39,990 nucleotides of DNA. It comes from Alistipes sp. Its GTDB lineage: Bacteria > Bacteroidota > Bacteroidia > Bacteroidales > Rikenellaceae. Where the stretch lies: positions 1-39,990 of the forward strand of contig JAHHQO010000018.1 of assembly GCA_020026335.1 (NCBI GenBank). The letters are read 5' to 3'. A program made the position numbers and the translations under genes. Shown one piece after another: positions 7,855 to 16,146 of the stretch. The notes below the pieces were generated by a model. The model had not been told where the DNA came from. It did no database searches and saw only the letters and a program-made list of their open reading frames with translations. Each line of letters begins with the position of its first letter. Positions within the stretch are counted from its first letter, which is position 1.

Positions 7855-8508
7855 TTATTTCTTGCTCTTGGGGGCGAGCATCATGTTCATCTTCTTGCCA
7901 TCGAGCTTGGGCATCATTTCCACCTTTGCGTACTCCTCCAGGTCGGTGGCAAAACGCAACAGCAGAATCTCACCCTGCTCCTTAAAGACAATGGAACGTC
8001 CGCGGAAGAAGACATACGCCTTCACCTTGGCTCCCTCCTTCAAGAAGTTCATGGCGTGCTTGAGCTTGAAGTTGTAGTCGTGGTCATCGGTCTGGGGTCC
8101 GAAACGAACCTCCTTGACGGTTACCTTAACCTGATTTGCCTTCAACTCCTTTGCCTTCTTCTTCTGTTGGTAAAGGAACTTCTGGTAGTCCGCAATACGG
8201 CATACGGGAGGTTCTGCCTTGGGCGAAATCTCGATGAGATCGAGTTCCATCTCGTCTGCCATTTTCAGAGCCTCGCGTGTAGAGTACACTCCGGGGTTCT
8301 CAATATTATCGCCAACCACACGCACCTCGGGGACGGTAATCTCGTCGTTGATGCGATTGGGGTTTTCCTTCACGGGCGGCTTGCGTCCGAAGCGATTGTT
8401 ATTGTTGTTGGGGTTTGTACCGTTTGCCGGTTTCGGCTTATTCCCGGGGTTAAACGGCCTCGGCGGGAATGATTTTTTTGGTGCTGCGATAGTGCTTCTA
8501 AATTTAAT
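7855..8508 (-). CDS. infC: Translation initiation factor IF-3, AUU start
   Basis: IF-3 binds the 30S subunit and checks start-codon selection. The core from INDEITVPEVRVVGDN through PPVCRIADYQKFLYQQKKK to the C-terminal GRSIVFKEQGEILL is clear. There is no in-frame ATG: the frame is closed by TAA at 8515-8517, and the only plausible start codons are ATT at 8508-8506 or GTG at 8373. ATT gives 217 aa and lies 14 bp after the thrS stop in an AT-rich context. AUU starts are known for infC and allow self-regulation by IF-3. The added 45 residues are Pro/Asn/Lys-rich, typical of an extended tail. The usual downstream rpmI and rplT are absent; a terminator follows. Confidence 0.93.
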   Translation of the reverse strand: MKFRSTIAAPKKSFPPRPFNPGNKPKPANGTNPNNNNNRFGRKPPVKENPNRINDEITVPEVRVVGDNIENPGVYSTREALKMADEMELDLIEISPKAEPPVCRIADYQKFLYQQKKKAKELKANQVKVTVKEVRFGPQTDDHDYNFKLKHAMNFLKEGAKVKAYVFFRGRSIVFKEQGEILLLRFATDLEEYAKVEMMPKLDGKKMNMMLAPKSKK

Positions 8509-8522
8509 GGTTAATTATATAA

Positions 8523-10478
8523 TTAGTCTTCCTTCTGAAGTTTGTTCTCCTCCATCTCGCGCTTTACTTCGTTGAGGATGAAGTCGCGGAACGCCTCCAT
8601 AGACATCTGCCCCTTGTCGCCCTCGCCCTGTGCGCGGACCGATACAAGACCTTCGTTGGCCTCTTTCTCGCCCACAATCAGCAGGTAGGGGATTCTCTTC
8701 AACTCGTTGTCGCGAATCTTACGACCGATTTTCTCGTTGCGGTCATCGACCTGAGCGCGTACATCGAACTTGTTGAGGAACTTCGACACCTTCTCTGCGT
8801 AGTCGTTGAACTTCTCCGAGATAGGCAGTACAACCACCTGGTCGGGTGACAACCACAGAGGGAACTTACCGCCGGTGTGCTCGAGCAGCACGGCTACGAA
8901 ACGCTCCATGGAGCCGAACGGTGCACGGTGAATCATGATGGGGCGGTGGAGCTTGTCGTCGGAACCCTTGTAGGTCAAATCGAAACGCTCGGGCAGGTTG
9001 TAGTCCACCTGAATGGTACCCAACTGCCAGCTGCGGCCGATGGCGTCCTTGACCATGAAGTCGAGCTTGGGACCGTAGAATGCGGCCTCGCCGGTCTCGA
9101 CAACGGTGTTCAGACCCTTCTCGGCTGCGGCCTTCATGATAGCGGCCTCGGCCTTCTCCCAGTTCTCGTCGCTACCGATGTACTTCTCCTTGTTGTTGGG
9201 GTCGCGCAACGAAATCTGAGCGGTATATTTGTCGAACTTCAAAGTCTTGAAGATGTAGAGAACGATGTCAATCACGCGCTCGAACTCCTCCAACAGCTGG
9301 TCGGGGCGAACGAACAGGTGGGCATCATCCTGGGTAAATCCACGTACACGAGTCAATCCGTGGAGCTCACCCGACTGTTCGTAGCGGTACACGGTACCGA
9401 ACTCTGCCAGACGGATAGGCAGGTCCTTGTACGAACGGGGCTTCGAACGGTAAATCTCACAGTGGTGAGGACAGTTCATGGGCTTCAACAGATACTCCTC
9501 GCCCTCCTCGGGGGTGTGGATGGGCTGGAACGAGTCCTTGCCGTACTTTGCGTAGTGACCCGAAGTGACGTAGAGCTCCTTGTTACCGATGTGGGGAGTG
9601 ATGACCTGCAGGTAACCGTACTCCTTCTGTACGGCACGCAGGAACTGCTCCAGACGGTCTCTCAGAGCGGCACCCTTGGGCAACCACAGGGGCAGACCCT
9701 GACCCACGCGCTGCGAGAAGGTGAACAACTCCAGCTCCTTACCCAGCTTGCGGTGGTCGCGCTTCTTGGCCTCCTCCATCATGGCGAGGTACTCGTCGAG
9801 CATCGACTTCTTGGGGAAGGTGATACCGTAGATACGGGTCAGCATCTTGTTCTTCTCGTTACCGCGCCAGTAAGCACCGGCTACCGATGTCAGCTTGATG
9901 GCCTTGATGAGTCCCGTGTTGGGGATGTGAGGACCGCGGCAAAGGTCGGTGAACGAGCCGTTGGTATAGAATGAGATGGTGCCGTCCTCCAGCGCGTCGA
10001 TAAGCTCAACCTTGTAGGTCTCGCCCTTCTCGGTGAAGGTCTTCAGAGCCTCGGCCTTGGGAACCTCGCGGCGAACGAGAGCCTCCTTGGTGCGGGCCAG
10101 CTCCATCATTTTCTTTTCAATCTTTTCCAGGTCAGCCTCTACGATGGGAGTGGGCGAATCCACGTCATAGTAGAAACCGTTTTCGATAGCGGGACCGATA
10201 CCGAACTTGATACCGGGATACAGCTCCTGCAAAGCCTCGGCCATGAGGTGCGAAGAGGAGTGCCAGAAAGCGTGCTTGCCCTCTGCATCGTCCCACTTGT
10301 AGAATTTAATCGAAGCATCTTCTTCGATGGGGCGCATCAAGTCCTGAGTTGCGCCGTTTACCGAGGCAGCCAGTGAGTCGGCAGCTAAACGAGGGCTGAT
10401 ACTCTCTGCGACCTGGTAAGCCGTTGTACCCTTCTCGAACTCCTTGACAGAGCCGTCGGGGAATGAAATCTTAATCAT
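8523..10478 (-). CDS. thrS: Threonyl-tRNA synthetase
   Basis: This class II synthetase charges tRNA-Thr in the cytoplasm. The 651 residues contain an N-terminal TGS domain (1-62) and an editing domain with HSSSHLMAEALQELYP and FYYDVD. The catalytic core has MNCPHHCEIY, RLAEFGTVYRYEQSGELHGLTRVRGFTQDDAHLF and the motif 3 region IHRAPFGSMERF. An anticodon-binding domain near the C-terminus holds VVVLPISEKF and VDDRNEKIGRKIR. Length matches the family. It is directly followed by infC, the classical arrangement. A promoter with an 80-nt leader lies upstream, so it starts its own transcript after pdxA. Confidence 0.98.
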   Translation of the reverse strand: MIKISFPDGSVKEFEKGTTAYQVAESISPRLAADSLAASVNGATQDLMRPIEEDASIKFYKWDDAEGKHAFWHSSSHLMAEALQELYPGIKFGIGPAIENGFYYDVDSPTPIVEADLEKIEKKMMELARTKEALVRREVPKAEALKTFTEKGETYKVELIDALEDGTISFYTNGSFTDLCRGPHIPNTGLIKAIKLTSVAGAYWRGNEKNKMLTRIYGITFPKKSMLDEYLAMMEEAKKRDHRKLGKELELFTFSQRVGQGLPLWLPKGAALRDRLEQFLRAVQKEYGYLQVITPHIGNKELYVTSGHYAKYGKDSFQPIHTPEEGEEYLLKPMNCPHHCEIYRSKPRSYKDLPIRLAEFGTVYRYEQSGELHGLTRVRGFTQDDAHLFVRPDQLLEEFERVIDIVLYIFKTLKFDKYTAQISLRDPNNKEKYIGSDENWEKAEAAIMKAAAEKGLNTVVETGEAAFYGPKLDFMVKDAIGRSWQLGTIQVDYNLPERFDLTYKGSDDKLHRPIMIHRAPFGSMERFVAVLLEHTGGKFPLWLSPDQVVVLPISEKFNDYAEKVSKFLNKFDVRAQVDDRNEKIGRKIRDNELKRIPYLLIVGEKEANEGLVSVRAQGEGDKGQMSMEAFRDFILNEVKREMEENKLQKED

Positions 10479-10541
10479 TGCGTTTTATTAATTTAGTTTG
10501 CGGGTCCGCCGTGCTTCCACAATTACGAGACGGAATACACC

Positions 10542-10597
10542 TCGGATTGTCCGATTTTAGTTGCAAAGTTAATAATATTCTTTTTGTTCTGTGCAAA
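10542..10597 (-). promoter_or_regulatory. thrS promoter and leader hairpin
   Basis: TTTG (10597-10594) and TAACTTTG (10571-10564) are separated by 22 nt, slightly long. The leader of about 80 nt opens with a perfect TCGGA hairpin (10542-10554). A short self-complementary GCGG/CCGC stretch lies near 10500-10509. Autogenous control would fit the gene but is not shown. Confidence 0.55.
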
Positions 10598-10632
10598 CGA
10601 ACAGTCTGTTTTTCGATATTTTGAGCCTTTTG

Positions 10633-11724
10633 TTACTCTTTTTCGGCATTAGAGGACTCTTTTGGCGTGTAGTCGCGGTTCGAGTGCTCTCTCTCAGCAC
10701 GTTGCAGGGGATTCTCCGACCACTCGTCCCAGCACTTGCGGCGTTTGACGATGTCGATGGCGGCATAGATGGCATTGCGCATCGACTGGGCGTCGGCCTT
10801 GTTCTGTCCGGCGATGTCGAAAGCCACGCCGTGGTCGGGCGAGGTGCGCACGGCATCGAGTCCGGCGGTGAAGTTCACCCCGTCGGGCGAGAGGGTCTTG
10901 AAGGGGGCGAGACCCTGGTCGTGATACATGGCCAGAATACCGTCATAACGGGTGTAGCCGCCACCTGCGAAGAGTCCGTCGGCGGCAAAAGGTCCGAAGG
11001 CGAGGATACCCTCCTTGTAGGCATCGACAATGGCGGGTCGTATGATTTCCTGCTCCTCGCTGCCCAGCAGTCCGCCGTCACCGGCATGGGGGTTGAGTGC
11101 CATGACCGCAATCTTGGGGGCTACCACACCGAAGTCGGTGATGAGTGACTCCTTGAAGATTTTGAGTGACGACATGATTTTCTCACGCGTGATGTTGCGG
11201 CTGATTTCCGACACGGGGAGGTGCTTGGTGACCAGTGCCACGCGCAACACCTCGCTGCACATAATCATCACGGGTGTGGCGTTGAACTCGCTGCCGAAAA
11301 ATTCGGTGTGACCCGTGAAGCGGAACTCGTCACTCTGCACGGCGTCCTTGTTGATGGGGGCGGTGACGATGGCATCGAGCAGACCGGCCTTGTACTCCTC
11401 GACACATCGTTTCAGTGCCTCGACCGATGACGCACCGGCAGTATCGGTGAGCTTGCCCGGTTCGATATTCTCCACCTCGCCGCACGACACGATGTTGATT
11501 TTACCCTTGCGGGCTTCGTGTGCCGAGACGATGATGTTGAAATTCAGGTCTTCGATACCGTGAATGGTCTTCTTGTAGAACGAGGCGGCTTTTGTCGAGC
11601 CGTAGACCACGGGGGTGAAGGTCTCGAGCATTCGCGAATCGGAGAGAGACTTGATGATAATCTCCCAGCCGATACCGTTGGGGTCGCCCTGTGTGATACC
11701 TATTTTGAATTTTTGTTCTGACAT
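10633..11724 (-). CDS. pdxA: 4-hydroxythreonine-4-phosphate dehydrogenase
   Basis: PdxA oxidises 4-phosphohydroxy-L-threonine in the DXP-dependent route to pyridoxal phosphate. The 363-aa protein starts with KIGITQGDPNGIGWEI, the diagnostic N-terminus. It shows the metal-ligand histidine regions FTGHTEFF, ALNPHAGDGG and MYHDQGLAPFK, and the closing SPDHGVAFDIAG. Length is slightly above the common 330 aa because of a charged C-terminal tail ending in SNAEKE. A -7 box lies 28 bp upstream of the ATG. The gene precedes thrS but is separated from it by 154 bp containing the thrS promoter. PLP made by this route is needed by GcvP, encoded elsewhere in the window. Confidence 0.96.
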   Translation of the reverse strand: MSEQKFKIGITQGDPNGIGWEIIIKSLSDSRMLETFTPVVYGSTKAASFYKKTIHGIEDLNFNIIVSAHEARKGKINIVSCGEVENIEPGKLTDTAGASSVEALKRCVEEYKAGLLDAIVTAPINKDAVQSDEFRFTGHTEFFGSEFNATPVMIMCSEVLRVALVTKHLPVSEISRNITREKIMSSLKIFKESLITDFGVVAPKIAVMALNPHAGDGGLLGSEEQEIIRPAIVDAYKEGILAFGPFAADGLFAGGGYTRYDGILAMYHDQGLAPFKTLSPDGVNFTAGLDAVRTSPDHGVAFDIAGQNKADAQSMRNAIYAAIDIVKRRKCWDEWSENPLQRAEREHSNRDYTPKESSNAEKE

Positions 11725-11752
11725 GTACGAATTTTTATAAGCTTATATTTGA

Positions 11753-11760
11753 CAAAAATA
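11753..11760 (-). promoter_or_regulatory. pdxA -7 box
   Basis: TATTTTTG on the minus strand is a perfect TAnnTTTG. No correctly spaced TTTG was found upstream, so only the -7 element is supported. Confidence 0.45.
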
Positions 11761-11958
11761 AGAATAAAAAGTGACAAATAGAAAAATGTGGGAAAGTTAT
11801 TGAACAATAGACGTTTTACAGGTCGAAAAGCTCCGACGGAGCATCTTTCTTTCCTTCGGGCGGTGGAATCCCCAAAATCCGATGCCGAAAAAAAGGAAAT
11901 CCCGAAGAACCCGTCAGTCCCTGCGACAGAGGAAGGTGCGTTCCGTCCTCACCCAAAT

Positions 11959-11993
11959 AAAAAACACCCTGCAACCGATGCAGGGTGTTTTTC
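11959..11993 (-). terminator. Terminator of the trxB-rnz-methyltransferase operon
   Basis: A stem of 12 bp (AAAACACCCTGC with its complement) surrounds a seven-base loop and is flanked by A and T runs on both sides. It lies just past the methyltransferase stop. The 160 bp between it and the pdxA promoter hold no convincing gene. Confidence 0.88.
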
Positions 11994-12018
11994 TCGTATG
12001 ATGACCGTCCGCGCGGTG

Positions 12019-12762
12019 TTATTTCACGGTGCGGCGGCGAAATTCGTTGCAGATGATGCCCGTGGCCATGGCCACATTGAGCGACTCCGAGGTACGACAG
12101 TCGGCAGGGTAGGGCGGAATGAAGAGCTTGCGGTTCACGATGTGAGCCACCTCTTTCGAGATGCCGCGTCCCTCGTTGCCCATGACGATGATGCCCTCGT
12201 TCGCCAGCTCCGAGCGGTAGATGTTCTCGCCCTCGAGGAAGGTGCCGTAAACGGGCATACCCTCCTTGGCGGCACGCTCCAACAGCGGACACAGCTCGGT
12301 GTAGTGCACCCTCACACGGAGAATGGCACCCATCGTGGCCTGCACCACCTTGGGGTTGAAGCAGTCGGCCGAGGCTTTGGAGCAGATGATGTCCGTGATG
12401 CCGAACCAGTCGGCCAGACGGATGATAGTGCCCATGTTGCCGGGGTTCTGCACATCGTCCATCGCCAGCACAAGGTGTCCCTTCAGTGAGTGTACATCGA
12501 GGCGGTAGCGGGGAATCTCCACCAGCGCGAGCGAGTTGTTCGCACTCTTGAGCTGCGAGATGCGCTGCATCTCCTTTTCGGTGACGATTTCCACATCGCT
12601 GCCCTCGAAGACCCCCTCTAAGGAGTAGATTTTGCGGATACGCAGTTGTGAAGAGCGTATCTCCGAGATGAGCTTCTCTCCCTCGGCGATGAACAATCCC
12701 TCCTCATCGCGTCCGCGCTTGTCGCCCAGCGATTTAATCAGTTGTATTTCGGCTTTTGTCAT
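12019..12762 (-). CDS. TrmH/SpoU-family RNA 2'-O-methyltransferase
   Basis: A 247-aa SPOUT methyltransferase using SAM to methylate a ribose 2'-OH in rRNA or tRNA. The N-terminal substrate-binding part (FIAEGEKLISEI) is followed by the three SpoU motifs: motif 1 DDVQNPGNMGTIIRLADWFG, motif 2 IIVMGNEGRGIS and motif 3 IPPYPADCRTSESLNVAMATGI. These form the trefoil-knot cofactor site. The target nucleotide cannot be told from sequence, so no gene name is given. Its first 29 bp overlap the end of rnz, so it is translated from the same message, and it is the last gene before the terminator. Confidence 0.92.
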   Translation of the reverse strand: MTKAEIQLIKSLGDKRGRDEEGLFIAEGEKLISEIRSSQLRIRKIYSLEGVFEGSDVEIVTEKEMQRISQLKSANNSLALVEIPRYRLDVHSLKGHLVLAMDDVQNPGNMGTIIRLADWFGITDIICSKASADCFNPKVVQATMGAILRVRVHYTELCPLLERAAKEGMPVYGTFLEGENIYRSELANEGIIVMGNEGRGISKEVAHIVNRKLFIPPYPADCRTSESLNVAMATGIICNEFRRRTVK

Positions 12763-13681
12763 TTTGTTTTTCTATCGTAAATGTCTTCCCCTCGGTGGCG
12801 GGATAGGTCTCCGGGAAAAATTCGCGTGCCTCATCGACCAGCACCTGCTCGTCCTTGTAACGGGACGAGTAGTGACCGATGACGAGTCGTCGCGCTCCGG
12901 CACACAGGGCGGCCTTGGCGGCATCGCGTGTGGTGGAGTGACCCCTCTCCTTGGCACTGCGCTGCTCGGCGGCGGCGTAGGTGGCCTCGTGGTACATCAA
13001 ATCCACCCCCTTGGCGAGGGTTGCCGCCTTGGCGGAGTAGTTGGTGTCGGAGAGGTAGGCATAGCTGCGCGGAGCGTAGGGACGGTAGGTGAGTTCCGCA
13101 TTGGGAATCACCTCGCCCGACTCCAGCACAACGTCCTCACCGCGTTTTGCCGAGGTGATTTGCGCTATCGACAGCCCGTAGGCCTCTATCTTCTCCTTGT
13201 CCACGTTGAGGGGCGGTTCTTTCTCGCGGAACAGATAACCCGATGTGGGGACGCGGTGGCGTAGGGGTATGCTCCACACCTCCAGCGTGCGGTTCTCCAT
13301 CAAAAGGTTGTGCTCCGTGGTCTTGACCTCATTCCATACGACCTCGTAGGGGAGCTCGGTGTCAAAATATTTCAGATGGTTCTCCAAAATCTCGCCGAAC
13401 GGTGCCGGGGCGTAGATGTAGAGCGGGGTTTTGCGCCCGTAGAGACCCATGGTCGAAATCAGCGGAAAGACACCGAAACAGTGGTCGCCGTGGAGATGCG
13501 ACAGAAATATGGCGCGTATCTTCACGGGGCTGATGCCGGCTCTCACGAGTTGTTGCTGGGTCCCTTCGCCTGCGTCAACGAGGTAGTACTGCTCGTGGAA
13601 ATTCACGACCTGTGACGAGGGGTGACGCTGTGCGGTGGGACGTGCCGATGCCGAACCCAATATGGTGACACTGAAACACAT
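12734..13681 (-). CDS. rnz: Ribonuclease Z
   Basis: This zinc-dependent endonuclease trims the 3' end of tRNA precursors. The 315-aa protein is a metallo-beta-lactamase fold enzyme. Key sites are the N-terminal LGSASARPT, LVDAGEGTQQQL, the zinc motif LSHLHGDHCFG (HxHxDH), LSDTNY, the exosite-type insertion, and HSTTRDAAK with VIGHYSSRYKD near the end. Length fits the short bacterial RNase Z form. The gene starts six bp after the trxB stop. tRNA-Pro in this window lacks an encoded CCA, the kind of precursor RNase Z can mature; tRNA-Glu and tRNA-His encode it. Confidence 0.96.
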   Translation of the reverse strand: MCFSVTILGSASARPTAQRHPSSQVVNFHEQYYLVDAGEGTQQQLVRAGISPVKIRAIFLSHLHGDHCFGVFPLISTMGLYGRKTPLYIYAPAPFGEILENHLKYFDTELPYEVVWNEVKTTEHNLLMENRTLEVWSIPLRHRVPTSGYLFREKEPPLNVDKEKIEAYGLSIAQITSAKRGEDVVLESGEVIPNAELTYRPYAPRSYAYLSDTNYSAKAATLAKGVDLMYHEATYAAAEQRSAKERGHSTTRDAAKAALCAGARRLVIGHYSSRYKDEQVLVDEAREFFPETYPATEGKTFTIEKQNDKSRNTTD

Positions 13682-13687
13682 ATTACT

Positions 13688-14614
13688 CTATTTCAGAAGG
13701 AAACGCTCACAATCCAACGCTGCCACGCAACCCGAAGCTGCCGCGGTGATGGCCTGACGGTAGTGGGGGTCTTTCACATCGCCGGCGGCGAAGACACCCT
13801 CCACATTGGTCTTCGACGAGGGGGCTGCCACCTTGATGTAACCCTCTTCGTCCAACTCGATCTGACCCTTGAACAACTCGGTGTTGGGGTGGTGTCCGAT
13901 GGCGAGGAAGAAGCCCGAAATCTCGATGGTGCGCTCCGTGCCGTCGGTCTTGCGCAGGAGTGCGCCGGTCACGCCCTTGAGGTCGTCACCCAGCACCTCC
14001 ACGGTGTTGTGCTCGAAGAGAACTTCGATATTGGGGGTCGAGAAGACACGCTCCTGCATGGCTTTCGAAGCGCGCAGGAAGGGCTTTCTCACAATCAGAT
14101 AGACCTTGTTGCAGAGCGATGCCAGATAGGTGGCCTCCTCGCACGCCGTGTCACCACCGCCCACGACAGCCACATCCTTCTTGCGGTAGAAGAAACCGTC
14201 ACAGGTGGCGCACGCGCTCACACCCTGACCGCGGAACTTCGTCTCCGAAGGCAGACCCAGATATTTGGCCGATGCACCGGTCGAGATGATGACGCTCTCG
14301 GCCTCAATCTCGTGAGTGCCGTCCACCACGATTTGGAAGGGACGCTGCGAGAGGTCGGCCTTGGTGACGATGCCCGAACGGATGTCTGCGCCGAAACGTG
14401 CTGCCTGCTTGCGCAGGTCGGCCATCATCTGGTTGCCGTCCACGCCCTCGGGATAACCGGGGAAGTTCTCCACCTCGGTGGTGGTGGTCAGCTGACCGCC
14501 CGGCTCGATACCCTCATAGAGTACGGGCTGGAGGTTGGCTCTCGATGTGTATATCGCTGCGGTGAAACCTGCGGGGCCGCTACCGATAATCAAAACTCTT
14601 ACTTTCTCTTTCAT
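13688..14614 (-). CDS. trxB: Thioredoxin-disulfide reductase
   Basis: A cytoplasmic flavoenzyme that moves electrons from NADPH to thioredoxin. The 308 residues show the FAD site IIGSGPAGFTAAIY (9-22), EPGGQL near 37-42, the redox pair C135-A-T-C138, the NADPH site VVGGGDTACEEATYLA and the C-terminal FAD contact VFAAGDVKD. The chosen start at 14614 puts the dinucleotide fold at the N-terminus; the longer frame adds 33 unrelated residues that overlap the upstream gene. It is the second gene of a four-gene operon, 20 bp after the WG-like gene. Thioredoxin itself is not in the window. Confidence 0.97.
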   Translation of the reverse strand: MKEKVRVLIIGSGPAGFTAAIYTSRANLQPVLYEGIEPGGQLTTTTEVENFPGYPEGVDGNQMMADLRKQAARFGADIRSGIVTKADLSQRPFQIVVDGTHEIEAESVIISTGASAKYLGLPSETKFRGQGVSACATCDGFFYRKKDVAVVGGGDTACEEATYLASLCNKVYLIVRKPFLRASKAMQERVFSTPNIEVLFEHNTVEVLGDDLKGVTGALLRKTDGTERTIEISGFFLAIGHHPNTELFKGQIELDEEGYIKVAAPSSKTNVEGVFAAGDVKDPHYRQAITAAASGCVAALDCERFLLK

Positions 14615-14634
14615 AGTCGTATTTTTTTTATTTG

Positions 14635-15192
14635 TTATTGTTCTTTTTCGAAAAAGTCCTCTTCGGGGACAAAATCGCGTATCATTTTGCCGTTGTGGTC
14701 GTATAACGCCCAAAGACCCTCTTTTCGTACGTGCGCCACATTATTCACGGGGTCGTAACGCACAATTTCGAATTCGGGTGGCAGGACATAGTGTTCCTCC
14801 TTGTCGATAAGACCCATGCCCGACTCGTCCTCCACGCAGACCAACCCCTCGAAGGTGTTGCTGACCCACAGATGACCGCCAAATTCGCCCATCGGGTGGT
14901 AGTACGACTCCTTGTCGCACACCGTGAGAAAATCCTCGGGCGAGGTGCGCAGCTTCATGCGAAGACGCGTGAAGGCCTCGCGGTCGGGGTTCGTAAGGTC
15001 GTTGTCGCGGTGCGAGAGGTGGATTTGGGCATCGTGGTAGCGTATGGGTATGAGCTTGCCGTCACACCAGCGCAGGTCGGTGCCCTTGAGGTTGTTGTGA
15101 ATGAATCCGGCGCGGCTCATCTCCTCTTCCGAGCCGTCAATCAGAAAGACGAAGGCCGTGCGGTGGGTGCGTGTGATGCTTTGCGAATACAT
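14635..15192 (-). CDS. Hypothetical WG-repeat-like protein
   Basis: A 185-aa protein I do not recognise with certainty. The N-terminal 110 residues are charged and lack a known motif. The C-terminal part reads as one or two WG-type beta motifs: GMGLIDKEEHYVLPPEFEIV, then GLWALYDHNGKMIRDF, the usual tryptophan/glycine spacing. No signal peptide or membrane segment is seen, so a cytosolic protein is likely. It is the first gene of the operon with trxB, rnz and the RNA methyltransferase. Its leader contains a nine-base C tract. Function unknown. Confidence 0.72.
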   Translation of the reverse strand: MYSQSITRTHRTAFVFLIDGSEEEMSRAGFIHNNLKGTDLRWCDGKLIPIRYHDAQIHLSHRDNDLTNPDREAFTRLRMKLRTSPEDFLTVCDKESYYHPMGEFGGHLWVSNTFEGLVCVEDESGMGLIDKEEHYVLPPEFEIVRYDPVNNVAHVRKEGLWALYDHNGKMIRDFVPEEDFFEKEQ

Positions 15193-15337
15193 ATACCGTA
15201 GTTCTTATTTTTTTTGCGCTGTGGGACGGTGACGGACTTTTCTCTATTGGCGGTCGGACGGGGGGGGGAGACCTGCCGTCCCTTGCCCGAAAAGTGCGTC
15301 ATCGTACAAAAATAGTGATTTGCGCTTAATTTTCAAA
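15193..15337 (-). promoter_or_regulatory. Promoter and leader of the trxB operon, with a C9 tract
   Basis: TTTG (15337-15334), 19 nt, TATTTTTG (15314-15307) is a consensus promoter. The transcript would carry a leader of about 108 nt. It contains a run of nine C (15268-15260) and an inverted pair GGACGG/CCGTCC that encloses most of the run. The tract could vary in length by slippage. Confidence 0.7.
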
Positions 15338-15559
15338 TAGTCGTCCGTGGGTGTCGTACTCAAAAAATTCACCTTCGCGGAGGATTTTGGTGCGCCCGTT
15401 GCGAAAGGGCTTCACCGCTTCGCACCCCTCGAAGCACAACCTCACGGTGCCGTGAGGGTCGATGAAGTGCCACGTGTGTCCCAATTCCACAGCCGCCAGC
15501 CTTTCCGGGTGTACATGGGACGAAAGGATAAAAAAAGGTGACCCCTCAAAGTGGGTCAC
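15326..15559 (-). pseudogene. WG-repeat-like remnant
   Basis: A 77-codon open frame with no ATG start, which reaches back into the slyD terminator. The translation has beta-repeat character: GHTWHFIDPHG, then KPFRNGRTKILREGEFFEYDTHGRL. The GxxxxID.HG spacing is like WG repeats, as in the next gene downstream. Its 3' end overlaps the -33 element of the trxB operon. I read it as a decayed fragment of a WG-type gene. A short real gene starting from GTG inside the frame is possible but less likely. Confidence 0.4.
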
Positions 15560-15562
15560 CCG
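15530..15562 (-). terminator. slyD terminator
   Basis: GGGTGACC and GGTCACC arms around an ACTTTGAG-type loop are followed on the minus strand by T7. It lies 24 bp past the slyD stop. Confidence 0.85.
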
Positions 15563-15585
15563 TTATCTTTTGAGAAGATAATCTG

Positions 15586-16146
15586 TTAGTGGCAGCAGTG
15601 GCCGTCGTGATCCTCGCAACCGCAGTGACCTTCGTGGTCGTCACCACAACCGCAGTGGTCATCGCCGCAACCGCAGCTGCAGTGGTGCTCCATATCCTCG
15701 GGAGTGACGTCGCGAACCGATACTACCTCTACATCGAAGTTGAGGGTCTTGCCTGCCATGGGGTGGTTGAAGTCCATCTTCACGCTCTCCTCCTTGACTT
15801 CCTTCACCAGACCCATCATGCGGTTACCCTGTGAGTCGCTCATGGGAATCTGCGAACCCTCGAAGAGAATATCCTCTGCAACTTTGCCGTCAACCATGAA
15901 GATGGTCTTGGGAAGCTCTACGATAGCTGCCTCGATAACTTCGCCGTAGCCGTCCTTGGGCTCGAGGGTGAACGATACCTTGTCACCAATCTCCTTGCCC
16001 TCGATGGCTGCCTCGAACTTGGGCAGCAACATGCCGGTACCGAAGATGAACTCCAGGGGCTGACCGGGACGAGACTGGTCTGCAATCTGACCGTCGACAG
16101 TAAGAGTATAGTTCACGCCTACTTTCTTGTTGCTTTCTACTTTCAT
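15586..16146 (-). CDS. slyD: FKBP-type peptidyl-prolyl isomerase, SlyD type
   Basis: A proline isomerase and chaperone with a metal-binding tail. The 186-aa protein has the SlyD arrangement: an FKBP half with VGVNYTLTVDGQIADQSRPGQPLEFIFGTGMLLPKFEAAI, an inserted IF chaperone domain (about 65-130), the return strand HPMAGKTLNFDVEVVSV, and a C-terminal tail. The tail alternates CGCG, DDH and EGH units and holds about nine Cys and eight His in 32 residues. SlyD tails of this type bind nickel and other metals. The start at 16146 is chosen over an upstream ATG at 16203 because the conserved fold begins there. A promoter about 200 bp upstream gives it a long leader. Confidence 0.94.
   Translation of the reverse strand: MKVESNKKVGVNYTLTVDGQIADQSRPGQPLEFIFGTGMLLPKFEAAIEGKEIGDKVSFTLEPKDGYGEVIEAAIVELPKTIFMVDGKVAEDILFEGSQIPMSDSQGNRMMGLVKEVKEESVKMDFNHPMAGKTLNFDVEVVSVRDVTPEDMEHHCSCGCGDDHCGCGDDHEGHCGCEDHDGHCCH

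Noticed and set aside
15586..15690. Apparent tandem repeat at the 3' end of slyD
   Set aside because: Explained by the repeating Cys/Gly/Asp/His metal-binding tail.
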